Positions 1 through 8,471 of a stretch of DNA of 64,000 nt are shown piece after piece (within the stretch, counting starts at the first letter, position 1; every line of letters begins with the position of its first letter). The notes under the pieces are model-generated. The model did no database searches, was not told the origin of the DNA, and saw nothing but the letters and a program-made list of their open reading frames with translations. This DNA comes from Ruminococcus sp. AM22-13 (GTDB taxonomy: Bacteria > Bacillota > Clostridia > Lachnospirales > Lachnospiraceae). The translations under genes and the position numbers were made by a program. The stretch covers positions 1 to 64,000 of the forward strand of contig NZ_QRIL01000005.1 of assembly GCF_003471165.1 (NCBI RefSeq), given 5' to 3'.

Positions 1-75
1 TGTGCTATGAACAAATTGTACCATAGATATCTTATTCTGTAAACATATGTTCTTTTTTTAACAAAAAATTGCGCG

Positions 76-88
76 TCTAACTCATCAC
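76..88. repeat. Left direct repeat of IS30-type insertion
   Basis: TCTAACTCATCAC is found here and again at 1812-1824, immediately outside the two inverted ends of the IS element. This is the expected arrangement of a target-site duplication. Thirteen bp is longer than the 2-3 bp usual for IS30, but long duplications are known for some family members. Confidence 0.75.
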
Positions 89-1811
89 GGTTAAATGTAT
101 TTTTAAATTCTACCTTGCAAGAGTAAATTCTATACCTGTAGAAATTACTTCTGCATGGATTTTTCCTTCTTCTTTTTATAAAATACTACTGCAGATGATC
201 CCCCTGCCTGTGCAGAAGGAGGATAAAATGAATACAGGAAGACCAAAAGGCAACCAAAAACATCTTGACTTATCTGCACGTATTGTAATCGAACAGCATT
301 TAAATAACGGTGATTCATTTAGAAGTATTGCAATAGAATTAAACAAGGATCCAAGTACCATATCCAAAGAAGTCAGACGTCATTCTATTATCAGGGAAAG
401 AAGTGCAGATGCATTTGCCCCTATTCCCTGTGCAAATAATTATGATAGTTCAAAGCCCCGGACAAATATATGTAATGTCATGCATATGTGCGGTGATAAT
501 GAATGCCAGCGCAAATGTATCCTCTGCAGAAAATTCAGATGCAGCGATGTTTGTAAATTTTATAAACCAAGAGAATGTGAGAAATTAAATAAACCGCCTT
601 ATGTGTGCAATGGTTGCAGCAAGAGAACGAATTGCATGATGGACAAAAAGATCTATTCTTCAAAATACGCCCAAGACACCTATGAAGCCCTTAGGACCAC
701 AAGCAGAGAAGGGATCAATCAGACACCAGAAAGTATACAGAAACTGGACGACCTGTTGTCACCGCTTCTCAAAAAAGGACAGTCCATTGCCCACATCTAC
801 GCATCTCATGCTGATGAGATCGCCTGTTCCAGAAGAACCATATATTCTTACATAGACCGCGGCGTTTTTCAGGCCAGAAATATAGATCTGCGCCGCAAAG
901 TAGTATACAAGCAGAGAAAAAGAAAAACTGCTGCCAGTCTTAAAGACAGGAGTTTTCGAAAAGACAGGGGCTACAAAGAGTTCCTGGAATATATCGCGGC
1001 AAATAAATCTGTTTATATAGTCGAAATGGATACCGTTGAAGGAGCAAAGGGTACCAGCCCCTGCTTTCTGACTATGTTTTTTCGAAACTGCAGCCTTATG
1101 CTTATGTTTCTTTTAGAAGAACAAACGCAGAAAGAAGTAACCAGGATTTTTGATCATTTAACAAACTTACTTGGAATTGAACTGTTTCAGAAACTTTTTG
1201 AAGTGATACTTACGGACAACGGGCATGAATTTCAGGACCGGCAGAGTCTGGAATATAGCAAAAACGGGGAAGTACGCACACGCATTTATTATTGTGATCC
1301 CAACCGTTCTGATCAAAAAGGTGCTCTTGAAAAGAATCATGAATATATAAGGTATGTCCTTCCAAAAGGAACAAGCTTTGAAAAAATGACAGACAAGACA
1401 ACGCTGCTGTTATTAAATCATATCAACAGTGAAAAACGGGACAGCCTCAATGGACACAGTCCATATGAAGTATCCCGTCTCCTGCTGGATAACAGACTTC
1501 ATAAAGCATTAGGATTGGCAGAGATACCAGCCGATGAAGTCACATTGATACCAGAATTAATAAAATAAAAATAACAGTACAGGCACAGGCAAGTTTCATT
1601 GCATAGAATTTAGTCTTTCCAACAGACATGTGGAATTTAGTCCTGCACACTATTTCCAGATGTCCTTTTATCATGCAAAAAACTATGCTGTTTATGCCGT
1701 ATAAAAGCATTATATACTAAAAAAATAAAGTTGTATATCTCTGAAAATAGAATTTAATCCCGCATAAAATCAAGGTATATTAGAATGTAGAATTTACTTT
1801 TTCATTCAAGC
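89..1811 (+). mobile_element. IS30-family insertion sequence, 1723 bp
   Basis: The element holds one transposase gene. Its ends are imperfect inverted repeats: the left end starts GGTTAAATG and the inverted right end starts GCTTGAATG. Both have TAAATTCTAC exactly 15 bp in (104-113, and complementary 1787-1796). Subterminal copies of the same motif occur inside. On the left there is GTAAATTCTA near 122. On the right GAATTTA occurs at 1606, 1633, 1750 and 1790, and the 1633 and 1750 copies share a longer GAATTTA(A/G)TCC(T/C)GCA. These could be transposase-binding sites. With an intact gene, both ends and a clean direct repeat, the element looks recently inserted and possibly active. Confidence 0.8.
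228..1568 (+). CDS. IS30-family transposase
   Basis: DDE transposase that would cut and join the ends of the surrounding element. The start at 228 is chosen because AGAAGGAGG lies just upstream; an ATG at 195 has no such site. The N-terminus has an IS30-type helix-turn-helix (SIAIELNKDPSTISKEVRRH). A Cys-rich insert follows, with many paired cysteines (about residues 70-135 of the 446-residue product), as in Firmicute IS30 transposases. The catalytic triad is visible as VEMDTVEG (D), LTDNGHEF (D) and GALEKNHEYIR (E). No frameshift is seen, so the enzyme looks complete. It is the only intact transposase in the window. Confidence 0.9.
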   Translation: MNTGRPKGNQKHLDLSARIVIEQHLNNGDSFRSIAIELNKDPSTISKEVRRHSIIRERSADAFAPIPCANNYDSSKPRTNICNVMHMCGDNECQRKCILCRKFRCSDVCKFYKPRECEKLNKPPYVCNGCSKRTNCMMDKKIYSSKYAQDTYEALRTTSREGINQTPESIQKLDDLLSPLLKKGQSIAHIYASHADEIACSRRTIYSYIDRGVFQARNIDLRRKVVYKQRKRKTAASLKDRSFRKDRGYKEFLEYIAANKSVYIVEMDTVEGAKGTSPCFLTMFFRNCSLMLMFLLEEQTQKEVTRIFDHLTNLLGIELFQKLFEVILTDNGHEFQDRQSLEYSKNGEVRTRIYYCDPNRSDQKGALEKNHEYIRYVLPKGTSFEKMTDKTTLLLLNHINSEKRDSLNGHSPYEVSRLLLDNRLHKALGLAEIPADEVTLIPELIK

Positions 1812-1824
1812 TCTAACTCATCAC
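1812..1824. repeat. Right direct repeat of IS30-type insertion
   Basis: Second exact copy of TCTAACTCATCAC, abutting the right inverted end of the IS. See the left copy at 76-88. Confidence 0.75.
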
Positions 1825-1869
1825 TGAAGTAACGAGAATGCGACGCGCGGTCATTCAAAATACAGCATA

Positions 1870-1906
1870 ATAGCCGCCTGGCTTCAAGCAAAAATCAGGC
1901 GGCTAT
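1870..1906. terminator. Hairpin, possible terminator
   Basis: Perfect 11-bp stem ATAGCCGCCTG / CAGGCGGCTAT with a 15-nt loop. Neither strand has a strong T tract after it, so the terminator role is only probable. It lies just past the broken ICE gene on the minus strand. Confidence 0.4.
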
Positions 1907-1941
1907 ATAAAGACTAATATAGTAACCGCTTTTCTTCTCTT

Positions 1942-2553
1942 TCACATTTCCAAAGGTGAAGGCAGACCGAACTGGCGGTTTTGTTGAAAAGTCCGTATAT
2001 TCTCCTGGGCCCTCGTAGATGCAGAACTAGTCTTGACCGTTCCCTTAGCAGATGCTTTCACTGCTTTTTCTGCATTTCGGGCTGTGGTCTTAATCATTTT
2101 TTACCCCTGCTGTCGGGTCTTTATCAACTGCGATTTTGCTGTCTGGGAAACATCGGTGGCAGAGGAACGGCTTGCAGCCCCGTAACGGATCTGCAAGCCG
2201 TGTTGTTCTGACATATTCTGTGTTGCTTTTTGTTCTGCGGCTTTGACAGCCCGACTTTGCTTGAAATCGTTTATTTTATCTTTTGCCTTACCGATATTCT
2301 CCTGCGTTGTCTTGACTGCCTTTTGTCCCTGCTTATTGAACTGGTGGATACCCTCGTCCTTTACACGGTCTGCCGCAAAAGAAATCCTGTCCGCAGCATA
2401 TTCTGTGGCAGAGTTTTCATCAGCATAATATCCCTGTTCCGCTTTTTCCTTTATCCCAGCATAGGCAGACTTCATACGCTCACTGGCTATGGCGGCTTTA
2501 TCTATGGTCTTTATCGTGCCTTTGACCGCATCTTTGGTTTTTATATCAGCCAT
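1942..2553 (-). pseudogene. N-terminal remnant of ICE CHAP/cell-wall hydrolase protein
   Basis: The product starts MADIKTKDAVKGTIKTIDKA and continues with the Lys/Ala/Gln-rich region typical of the N-terminus of the large conjugation-associated CHAP/lysozyme-like proteins of Lachnospiraceae conjugative transposons. A TAA at 2101-2103 interrupts it. The same frame then reads on for about 50 codons (KMIKTTARNAEKAVKASAKG and onward) to a second stop at 1942. The continuation has the same IKTxxR/AEKAVKA composition, so the TAA is best read as a nonsense mutation. The membrane segment and catalytic domains of a full protein are absent. It lies 35 bp downstream of a sortase B fragment, the usual ICE gene order. 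Family recognition is from memory of the N-terminal sequence. Confidence 0.65.
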
Positions 2554-2588
2554 AGAAAACCTCCTTTCCCAGAGGATTTGCGTTCAAA

Positions 2589-2990
2589 TCAGCCGACCTT
2601 TTTTGCCACTACAACGAGCCTGCCGTTCTGTGCGGAGTATTCGCAGGTGGAAAGGGTAATGAGCCTGTCGCCATATTCAGCAGTAGCACCTGTATCATAC
2701 AAAGCAAGTTCCTTGCACTTCCCGACATAGGAATTAAATTCTTCTTCATTTTCCGCATCAACAAAGTCGTAGTAACGGAAGCCATCAGAACTGTACGCCA
2801 CAGTCTTAAATACAGCGACGATTTCATACTCTGCCTGCTCTGTGAGGGTATCAAACTGAATATTCTTGTTTTTCTCATAAAAGCTCTTGGACTTGTAATC
2901 CTCCAATGCTCCAAACATCTTGCCACCCTTGATGTGATGACCGTAGATAACCAGATTGTTACTTTCGGCAATATCACAATTCTCCTGCAC
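2589..2990 (-). pseudogene. Class B sortase, C-terminal fragment
   Basis: The readable part holds the catalytic core of a class B sortase: YGHH (catalytic His), then the VVYS/YYDF strand region and LSTCEYSAQNGRLVVVA with the catalytic Cys and Arg. The usual N-terminal signal anchor and first strands, roughly 100 residues, are missing. The frame becomes unrelated exactly where the preceding histidine kinase gene ends (stop at 2998-3000). The junction therefore marks a recombination point where the exporter/two-component cargo was joined to the ICE. GTG at 2988-2990 could start translation, but a product without the anchor is unlikely to work at the cell surface. ICE sortases of this type usually sit next to the conjugation genes. 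Confidence 0.75.
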
Positions 2991-2997
2991 ATAAGGC

Positions 2998-3894
2998 CTA
3001 AAATATCAACTGTATGGATAATATATCGGATTCTACACTGGCTGATATACTGCCGCCGATTTTTTCTACAAGTATCTTTACAATGGCAAGTCCCAATCCG
3101 GTACTTTCACCATGTCTCGAACTGTCCCCTGTATAAAATCGTTCAAATAATCTGTCCACATCAAATTTCCCAACGTCCTGAACTGAATTGTCCATATATA
3201 AAGTCACCCTGCTCTCCTCTGATCTGCATAGACGGATTTGAATTTTTCCACTTGAATATCGTACTGCATTTGTTAAAAGGTTCTGAAGAATACGCTCTAC
3301 CATATTGCGGTCACTGTAAATAAAAACAGACGCATCCGGCAGAATGATTTCCGGTTGAATATGTTTTCTCTCGAAAAGAGGCGCACTTTCCGTAAGAAAA
3401 TCAATCAACATATTTGTTAGGTTGATATCTTCTTCTTGTGGTTCTGTATGATCAGAGTCGATAATAGAAAGGTCATAAAATGCGCTGATCAAGTCTTTCA
3501 TTTTTATTGCTTTGTGCAATGCAGTTTCTATCCGTCTTATCTGCTCACCAGACAAATCTGTTTTCTCCAGCATCTGCAAATGCCCAATAATTACTGTCAG
3601 TGGTGTGCGTAAATCATGGGAGATATTGGCAATCGACTCTTTCAGATGTTCTTCATGCTGTAAAGCACATGCTACGGAATAACGCTGTCTGTCATAGTAA
3701 CGGTTCAGCGTTCCTGCAAGTTTTTCTAAATCCCTGTCAATCAAAGAAATATCAAGCATTTTTTCAGTCTTGCCCTGGGACAGCAAATCTAACTGCCTGG
3801 AAATATTTTTTATCTGCTTTTTCAGCATAAGATGCTTTATCAGCAAAAAGAACAATACCAACGAAAGAATAATAATTCCAATTATGCCATCCAC
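2998..3894 (-). CDS. Sensor histidine kinase of ABC-exporter module
   Basis: Membrane kinase of 298 residues. One N-terminal transmembrane helix (about residues 3-23) is followed by a short linker and the HisKA box ISHDLRTPLTVIIGH with phospho-acceptor His93. The HATPase region has an N-box (NLLTNAVRYSSG) and a G-box (TGLGLAIVKIL). There is almost no extracellular loop, as in intramembrane-sensing kinases such as BceS and the SpaK/CprK-like group. It is the last gene of a minus-strand run: response regulator, ATPase, two permeases, kinase. It should phosphorylate the regulator at 6377-7057. By analogy with CprRK/LanFEG systems the signal is probably a cationic peptide or lantibiotic; this is inference from gene order. 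Confidence 0.85.
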   Translation of the reverse strand: MDGIIGIIILSLVLFFLLIKHLMLKKQIKNISRQLDLLSQGKTEKMLDISLIDRDLEKLAGTLNRYYDRQRYSVACALQHEEHLKESIANISHDLRTPLTVIIGHLQMLEKTDLSGEQIRRIETALHKAIKMKDLISAFYDLSIIDSDHTEPQEEDINLTNMLIDFLTESAPLFERKHIQPEIILPDASVFIYSDRNMVERILQNLLTNAVRYSSGKIQIRLCRSEESRVTLYMDNSVQDVGKFDVDRLFERFYTGDSSRHGESTGLGLAIVKILVEKIGGSISASVESDILSIQLIF

Positions 3895-3904
3895 CTCCCT
3901 ACTC

Positions 3905-4642
3905 TCATTTCAGATCGCATTTGCAGAATTTATTCCATGCAAGTACAATAAGGACTATAATCCAGGCTGCTCCTATAATTAGCGCTCCTGGCAGGATGAA
4001 GGCTTGGCTGCTGATTGCCTCCCTCACTTGAAAGGTTGGCAGAAATGCAACTGGAAATCCAAGTTTCATACCATATCCAAGATACAGGCTAAGAACAAAG
4101 GTACTACCTGCTGTAAACGCAACTGCCTTTGAACTATTCCTGAACCAATAGCAGCAAAACACAGCGATCAGAAATACGGCGCTGTTCAGAACGAAAGAAT
4201 ACACAACTGCTTTTACTACATTATAGAAAAAGAATCCAATATCTCCAATCCCAAATTTCCCGTATTCCCGTATACATCCGGCAACAGGATATACGATAGC
4301 CATGATATTAAATGCTGCCAGATAGGAAATGATCTTACTCGCAAAGATCTGCTGCCTTGTGTGCCCGACACATATCTCCTGACTGATCGTGCGCCATGTA
4401 AATTCCTGTCCTAATATCAAAGAAAGTATGCTGCAAATAAGAATCAGCAAAAAAGTAGAGTCATAGACCATCCCATTAAAAATATCCACAAGTGATTGCG
4501 CCGCACCACCTGAAGACCCCATCACTTCCGGTACATAAGTATCCGCGGTTATAAAACCAAGTAGGAAAACTCCAAGTATTCCACCCCAATAAACCCTATT
4601 ATGGACTAGCTGGTAGCGTTCCATTTTTAATAAATTATTCAA
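3905..4642 (-). CDS. ABC-2-type permease, lantibiotic-protection class
   Basis: Integral membrane protein of 245 residues with about six hydrophobic segments. It begins MNNLLKMERYQLVHNRVYWG, nearly the same opening as the neighbouring permease, so the pair look like paralogous half-permeases of an EG type. Family precedent (LanE/LanG, CprB/CprC) is removal of antimicrobial peptides from the membrane. The ATPase partner is encoded two genes upstream. There are 14 bp between the permease genes and 10 bp to the kinase, consistent with one transcript. The substrate cannot be read from the sequence. Confidence 0.8.
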   Translation of the reverse strand: MNNLLKMERYQLVHNRVYWGGILGVFLLGFITADTYVPEVMGSSGGAAQSLVDIFNGMVYDSTFLLILICSILSLILGQEFTWRTISQEICVGHTRQQIFASKIISYLAAFNIMAIVYPVAGCIREYGKFGIGDIGFFFYNVVKAVVYSFVLNSAVFLIAVFCCYWFRNSSKAVAFTAGSTFVLSLYLGYGMKLGFPVAFLPTFQVREAISSQAFILPGALIIGAAWIIVLIVLAWNKFCKCDLK

Positions 4643-4656
4643 TCTGTTTCCCTCCC

Positions 4657-5355
4657 TTATTTCAGATCACAATGGCGCAGCCCGATATAGGAGATGATAT
4701 ACAGCAGGAAAATCCAAAGTACATCAATCCCAAGGATCATTATTTTAGAAACCCAAAGTTCATTTAACGATAAAAGCCTTAACTGGCCCATTGGCAGAAG
4801 CACCGCAATCTGACTTGAATAATCACTATTCAACGCAAAAATCATTAAAAAGAACAATGCCATAGGAATTGCCAATGTTCTTCCTATATCTTTAAAAACG
4901 AAAGCGACCGACAGCGGCAGCATTCCCATTGCAAGCACCGCAATCAAAATAAGACCTATCTTCTCCAGAAACTCTGTTACGGCTACCACTTCTACGCTTC
5001 CCATGACTATGCCAATGAAACTATGAAAAAGCAGTGGACCTACTAAAATCCCTTCACTTGCTGATAAATATATAACCGTTTTTGCCAGTAAGACATCCAT
5101 TCTTTTATGTCCTCCACTGACAAAACTATGAATCGTTCGATTTCCAAAGTCTTCACCGATAAATGGAACAGCAAAGATAATAATTAAAAAATACATCAGA
5201 GGGATGTTATAAAGCGAAGCATCCAGCATATCATCCGTCAGTCTATTACTGTCAAACAGCATAATACTTCCCAATACAAAAGAAAAAAGAAACAGTCCCC
5301 AAAAACTCTTATTATGCAAAAGCTTATAGCTTTCCGCTTTTAAAAGATTATTCAT
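4657..5355 (-). CDS. ABC-2-type permease, lantibiotic-protection class
   Basis: Integral membrane protein starting MNNLLKAESYKLLHNKSFWG, with about six transmembrane segments and the same C-terminal ending (xxRHCDLK) as its neighbour, which ends CKCDLK. The ATG at 5355 is preferred: the upstream TTG in the same frame lies inside the ribosome-binding site GGAGG. The start overlaps the ATPase stop by 8 bp, which implies translational coupling. It probably forms a heterodimeric channel with the next permease, powered by the ATPase. Confidence 0.8.
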   Translation of the reverse strand: MNNLLKAESYKLLHNKSFWGLFLFSFVLGSIMLFDSNRLTDDMLDASLYNIPLMYFLIIIFAVPFIGEDFGNRTIHSFVSGGHKRMDVLLAKTVIYLSASEGILVGPLLFHSFIGIVMGSVEVVAVTEFLEKIGLILIAVLAMGMLPLSVAFVFKDIGRTLAIPMALFFLMIFALNSDYSSQIAVLLPMGQLRLLSLNELWVSKIMILGIDVLWIFLLYIISYIGLRHCDLK

Positions 5356-6271
5356 GGGATTTTCCTCCAACTTTTTTCAAGAAATAATCTTCCAACGTAT
5401 CTCCCGAAATATGCAATCCTGTGACAAGGATGTGTGCATCAGATAATATCTTTGCTACCGTCTCAGTGTTATCCAAATGATCGTATAAGCGGATCGTTCC
5501 ATCCGGCATAAGCTGCAGATTGTCCGTATTCAGTTTATCTTCAAGAACCAGCAAGGCACTTTCCGGATTCGTTGTTTTGATCGCAATATGCCGTTTGCAT
5601 CGTTCATTCAGTTCCTTATCCGATAATTCTTCAATAATTTTCCCTCTGTCTATCAGGATAAATTCCGAAGCAGTCTGGTACAATTCTTCCAGAATGTGGC
5701 TGGAGACAAGAATTGTCATACCGTACTCTTTGTTCAGAGATTTCAATAGATTTCGGATTTCCACAATGCCAGCGGGATCGAGCCCGTTGATCGGTTCATC
5801 CAAAATCAAAAATTCCGGAGTGTTCAAGAGGGCAATGGCAATCCCAAGTCTCTGGCGCATACCCAGTGAAAAATTGCGTACTGTCTTTTTTCCTGTTTCT
5901 TTTATCCCCACTGTTTCCAGACATTTTTCAATTACAGCCCTGTCTGGTATCCCCCGCTGAATACGCTGTACCTCCATATTTTGATAAGCAGTCAGATTTG
6001 GAAAAAGGGCTGGCGTTTCTATCATGCACCCGATCCGTTTTCTCTGCTCCTGTAATTCCTTGTTTCCGGTCTTTCCCCATAAATACAGTTCTCCACTGGT
6101 AGGAAAAGCTAATCCGGTTACAAGGCGCAGCAATGTAGTCTTTCCAGCTCCGTTTTGACCTATAAAACCATAAATTTTACCTCTTTTTATTTTAAGATCA
6201 ATGTGGTTTAAAGCGGCCGTCTGCTTATAAACTTTCGTAAGACCCCTTGTTTCTAAGATGATTTCATTCAT
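5348..6271 (-). CDS. ABC transporter ATPase, bacitracin/lantibiotic-export type
   Basis: ATP-binding subunit of 307 residues. The Walker A GQNGAGKT lies at residues 38-45, the signature is NFSLGMRQR, and Walker B is FLILDEPINGLDP followed by the H-loop SSHILEEL. About 80 C-terminal residues beyond the nucleotide-binding fold are typical of BcrA/LanF-class exporters. It is the first exporter gene after the response regulator, separated by 105 bp that contain a terminator. Exporter expression may therefore depend on read-through or on an internal promoter. The role is predicted export or membrane clearance of a peptide antibiotic. Confidence 0.9.
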   Translation of the reverse strand: MNEIILETRGLTKVYKQTAALNHIDLKIKRGKIYGFIGQNGAGKTTLLRLVTGLAFPTSGELYLWGKTGNKELQEQRKRIGCMIETPALFPNLTAYQNMEVQRIQRGIPDRAVIEKCLETVGIKETGKKTVRNFSLGMRQRLGIAIALLNTPEFLILDEPINGLDPAGIVEIRNLLKSLNKEYGMTILVSSHILEELYQTASEFILIDRGKIIEELSDKELNERCKRHIAIKTTNPESALLVLEDKLNTDNLQLMPDGTIRLYDHLDNTETVAKILSDAHILVTGLHISGDTLEDYFLKKVGGKSHE

Positions 6272-6349
6272 TGTATCAGCCTCCTTTGCCTTTATAGTCT
6301 AAAACGAAACTATAAAAAATTTCTTAAATGAACAAAGAAAACAGTAAAG

Positions 6350-6381
6350 AATAAATAAAGCTGAGGTTTCTTTCCCTCAGC
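6350..6381 (-). terminator. Terminator after response regulator
   Basis: Stem GCTGAGG / CCTCAGC (6360-6366 and 6375-6381) with an 8-nt loop, followed on the minus strand by TTTATTTATT. It overlaps the last codons of the response regulator gene. It would separate the regulator message from the exporter genes. Confidence 0.6.
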
Positions 6382-7057
6382 CTTGATGCAAACGATAGCC
6401 GATCCCCCAAACAGTATCTATATATTCCTCATCTGGAGAAACTGATTTCATTTTATTTCGCAGATTACTAATATGCACATTCAGAGTATTATCTTCACTG
6501 AGATATTCTGTATTCCATATGCTTTGAAACAGGTTTGCTTTTGAAAAAACTTTATCCGGATATTTCAGAAGTAATTCCAGAATGCCGTACTCCTTTGCAG
6601 TCAGCATCAGCTCCTGTCCTGCTAAATGAACCGTATTCTTTTCAACATCCAATATCAGATTCTTATATTGGAGCTGCCTTTGTGGTTTCATCTGAAACTG
6701 TATCCGGCGCAGATTGCTTTCTATCCTGGCAAGTGCTTCTTCCATATCAAAAGGCTTAGTAATATAATCATCCGCTCCCAACCGTAGCAGATCAACTTTA
6801 TTCTGAGTGGTTCCTTTCGCAGAAATGATGATCACCGGAACTGTGGACTGCTTACGAATATCCGCAAGAACTGAGTCGCCGCTCTTATATGGGAGCATAA
6901 TATCCAATAAAACCAGGTCAATTTTATTTTCTTGCAAAATATCTAAAATGTGAAGCCCGTTATACTGACTGACTACATAATATCCATTTTCCTCTAAAAA
7001 CTCAGTCAAGAGTCTGTTGATTTCCACATCATCTTCTATGATTAAAATATGATACAT
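6377..7057 (-). CDS. OmpR/PhoB-family response regulator
   Basis: Receiver domain with acidic pocket IIEDD (residues 6-10), phospho-acceptor Asp52 in LLDIMLP and the conserved ITKPF lysine, then a winged-helix DNA-binding domain (AKEYGILELLL to HISNLRNKM to GIGYRL). The ATG at 7057 (MYHILIIEDD) is used, with GAGGTG upstream; an in-frame ATG at 7075 would add six unusual residues. It heads the exporter/kinase cluster and is the presumed partner of the kinase at 2998-3894. It probably activates the exporter genes that follow it. Confidence 0.9.
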   Translation of the reverse strand: MYHILIIEDDVEINRLLTEFLEENGYYVVSQYNGLHILDILQENKIDLVLLDIMLPYKSGDSVLADIRKQSTVPVIIISAKGTTQNKVDLLRLGADDYITKPFDMEEALARIESNLRRIQFQMKPQRQLQYKNLILDVEKNTVHLAGQELMLTAKEYGILELLLKYPDKVFSKANLFQSIWNTEYLSEDNTLNVHISNLRNKMKSVSPDEEYIDTVWGIGYRLHQG

Positions 7058-7171
7058 GACAGCACCTCTAAACATAAATCTTAATCGGCATTATACCGTA
7101 ACTCGCCGCTCTTTTCAACTAAGAGGTGAAACAGAGACCGCCACTCCAACACGAAACAACCGCCTCTGCTT

Positions 7172-7738
7172 TCATTCTCCCACACCTACAAACCAATACT
7201 TGCTCCTGACAACAATTTTTATGTCCCCACCTATACTGGATTGCATAACAGCTTCATATTGAATTCCGAATCCTTCTGCCCATGCTTTCAATTCTTCCGC
7301 ACTTGCATCCGCAGGGAATCTCTTTCCTTCCTTTAATTCTGCTCCCTGACAGGAAACCGCCAGCTCCTTGTTTGTGTTCCCCATACCGCTGCTGCCCGAA
7401 GTTGCCAGCGGAATAATCGTCTTCCCGGACAAATCATACTGCTCCAGAAACGTGTTCACAATAGTCGGGGCAACGTACCACCAGATAGGGAAGGCTGTGA
7501 AAATCACGGAATACTGCTCCATGTTTTCCACTTTATTTGCAACAGCCGGACGGAAAGACTTATCATTCATCTCCACACTGCTGCGGCTCTTTTTATTCAT
7601 CCAGTCCAGATCAGCATTCGTATATGGAACCTCCGGCTGAATCTCATGCAAATCTGCTCCGATAGCCTCTGCAAGCCGCTTCGCCAGTTTCGCTGTTACG
7701 CCGCTGGCACTGAAATACGCTACTAATACCTTGCTCAC
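7172..7738 (-). CDS. Flavodoxin (FMN-binding electron carrier)
   Basis: Flavodoxin-fold protein. The N-terminal strand and phosphate loop read VLVAYFSASGVTAKLAK, and the FMN aromatic region includes FPIWWYVAP. GTG at 7738 is chosen as start because AAAGGTGAGG precedes it; the ATG at 7768 lies upstream of that site. Proteins of this type shuttle electrons from ferredoxin or NAD(P)H to reductases. The last 15 or so residues (IGGDIKIVVRSKYWFVGVGE) are not part of the fold I recognise, so the end may have been altered by recombination. No clear functional link to its neighbours. Confidence 0.85.
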   Translation of the reverse strand: MSKVLVAYFSASGVTAKLAKRLAEAIGADLHEIQPEVPYTNADLDWMNKKSRSSVEMNDKSFRPAVANKVENMEQYSVIFTAFPIWWYVAPTIVNTFLEQYDLSGKTIIPLATSGSSGMGNTNKELAVSCQGAELKEGKRFPADASAEELKAWAEGFGIQYEAVMQSSIGGDIKIVVRSKYWFVGVGE

Positions 7739-7813
7739 AATCAATACCTCACCTTTCCTGAAAATCATATTTTATCGCTGTGTTTTACCATAGAATACCA
7801 TAAATCCGAGGCA

Positions 7814-7823
7814 AATGCACCCT
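7814..7823. repeat. AATGCACCCT motif, upstream copy
   Basis: Direct copy of the 10-mer that forms the left stem of the hairpin at 7854-7883, 40 bp away. It could be a regulator site or a relic of a duplicated hairpin. Confidence 0.35.
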
Positions 7824-7848
7824 ATCGTTTTTCGAGTAGGGGTAATCG

Positions 7849-7883
7849 TTAAAAATGCACCCTCAACGCTCAAAGGGTGCATT
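7849..7883 (-). terminator. Terminator on minus strand
   Basis: Perfect 10-bp stem AATGCACCCT / AGGGTGCATT (7854-7863 and 7874-7883) with a 10-nt loop. It is followed on the minus strand by a short T run (ATTTTTAAC). It would end minus-strand transcripts coming from the DUF1810/NTF2 genes before the flavodoxin gene. Confidence 0.6.
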
Positions 7884-7985
7884 GTATCAATTTGTGGTAC
7901 GCAAGCCAGTGAGATGATTTGCCAATAAGTATCTATACATAATAGGTTTATTTACTAAAAAGCCTGGAAGCATGCAGTTTTCAAT

Positions 7986-8426
7986 TTACCACATAGTTCT
8001 AGGCTTTTTGTCCTGCAAAATTTCTATTGTTTTCTGATCCCGTTTCCCATGGAAAAACTTATCCAGCACCTTCTGGAATACTTCACACTCCGGTTTCGCC
8101 AAGGCAAATAAAGTCATGGAAGATTTCAGTTTCAGATTATCTGGTCATCCCATCACAGCAGTTGCGTCATCGGAATCCACATCCAGTAATGCCTGTGAGA
8201 TTTCAATGAGATTACTGCTAAGTGTGTAATCTTCCATATATGCTTTCGCTTCACCCATATCCTTGATTGCATAATACCGGGCAGTCTCACTGTAGCCAAG
8301 TCCCGCAATCTGTGGAAAGATAAACCACATCCAATGGCTCCTCTTCTGCCCGGACTTTATCTCCTGTAGGGCAATCCGGTAATAAGTCTGCTGTGCGATC
8401 AGAAACCGCTCTAAATCATTATCCAT
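7986..8426 (-). pseudogene. DUF1810 family protein with in-frame TGA
   Basis: The first 93 codons encode a DUF1810 protein (ERFLIAQQTYYRIALQEIK, HWMWFIFPQIAGLG). A TGA at 8145-8147 then falls where the family has the Trp of its G-W-P-D motif. The same frame continues for 52 codons with clear family sequence (PDNLKLKSSMTLFALAKP, then VFQKVLDKFFHGKRDQKTI) to a TAA at 7986-7988. A single W-to-stop change explains the data. It is probably a recent pseudogene; a sequencing error is also possible. DUF1810 proteins have no settled biochemical function. Confidence 0.8.
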
Positions 8427-8471
8427 ATTTTGTACTACCTCGTTCTTCGCAAATTAGAAATTATCACGCTA

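Noticed and set aside
2230..2730. Plus-strand open frame opposite the CHAP remnant and sortase fragment
   Set aside because: The minus-strand frames carry recognisable sortase and ICE sequence; this frame does not.
7957..8009. Terminator AAAAAGCCT / AGGCTTTTT
   Set aside because: The loop is 35 nt and the sequence lies partly within the extended DUF1810 frame; too weak to list.
8145..8147. TGA as selenocysteine codon in DUF1810
   Set aside because: The family has Trp there, no Cys/Sec chemistry is expected, and no selenocysteine insertion hairpin was apparent after the codon.
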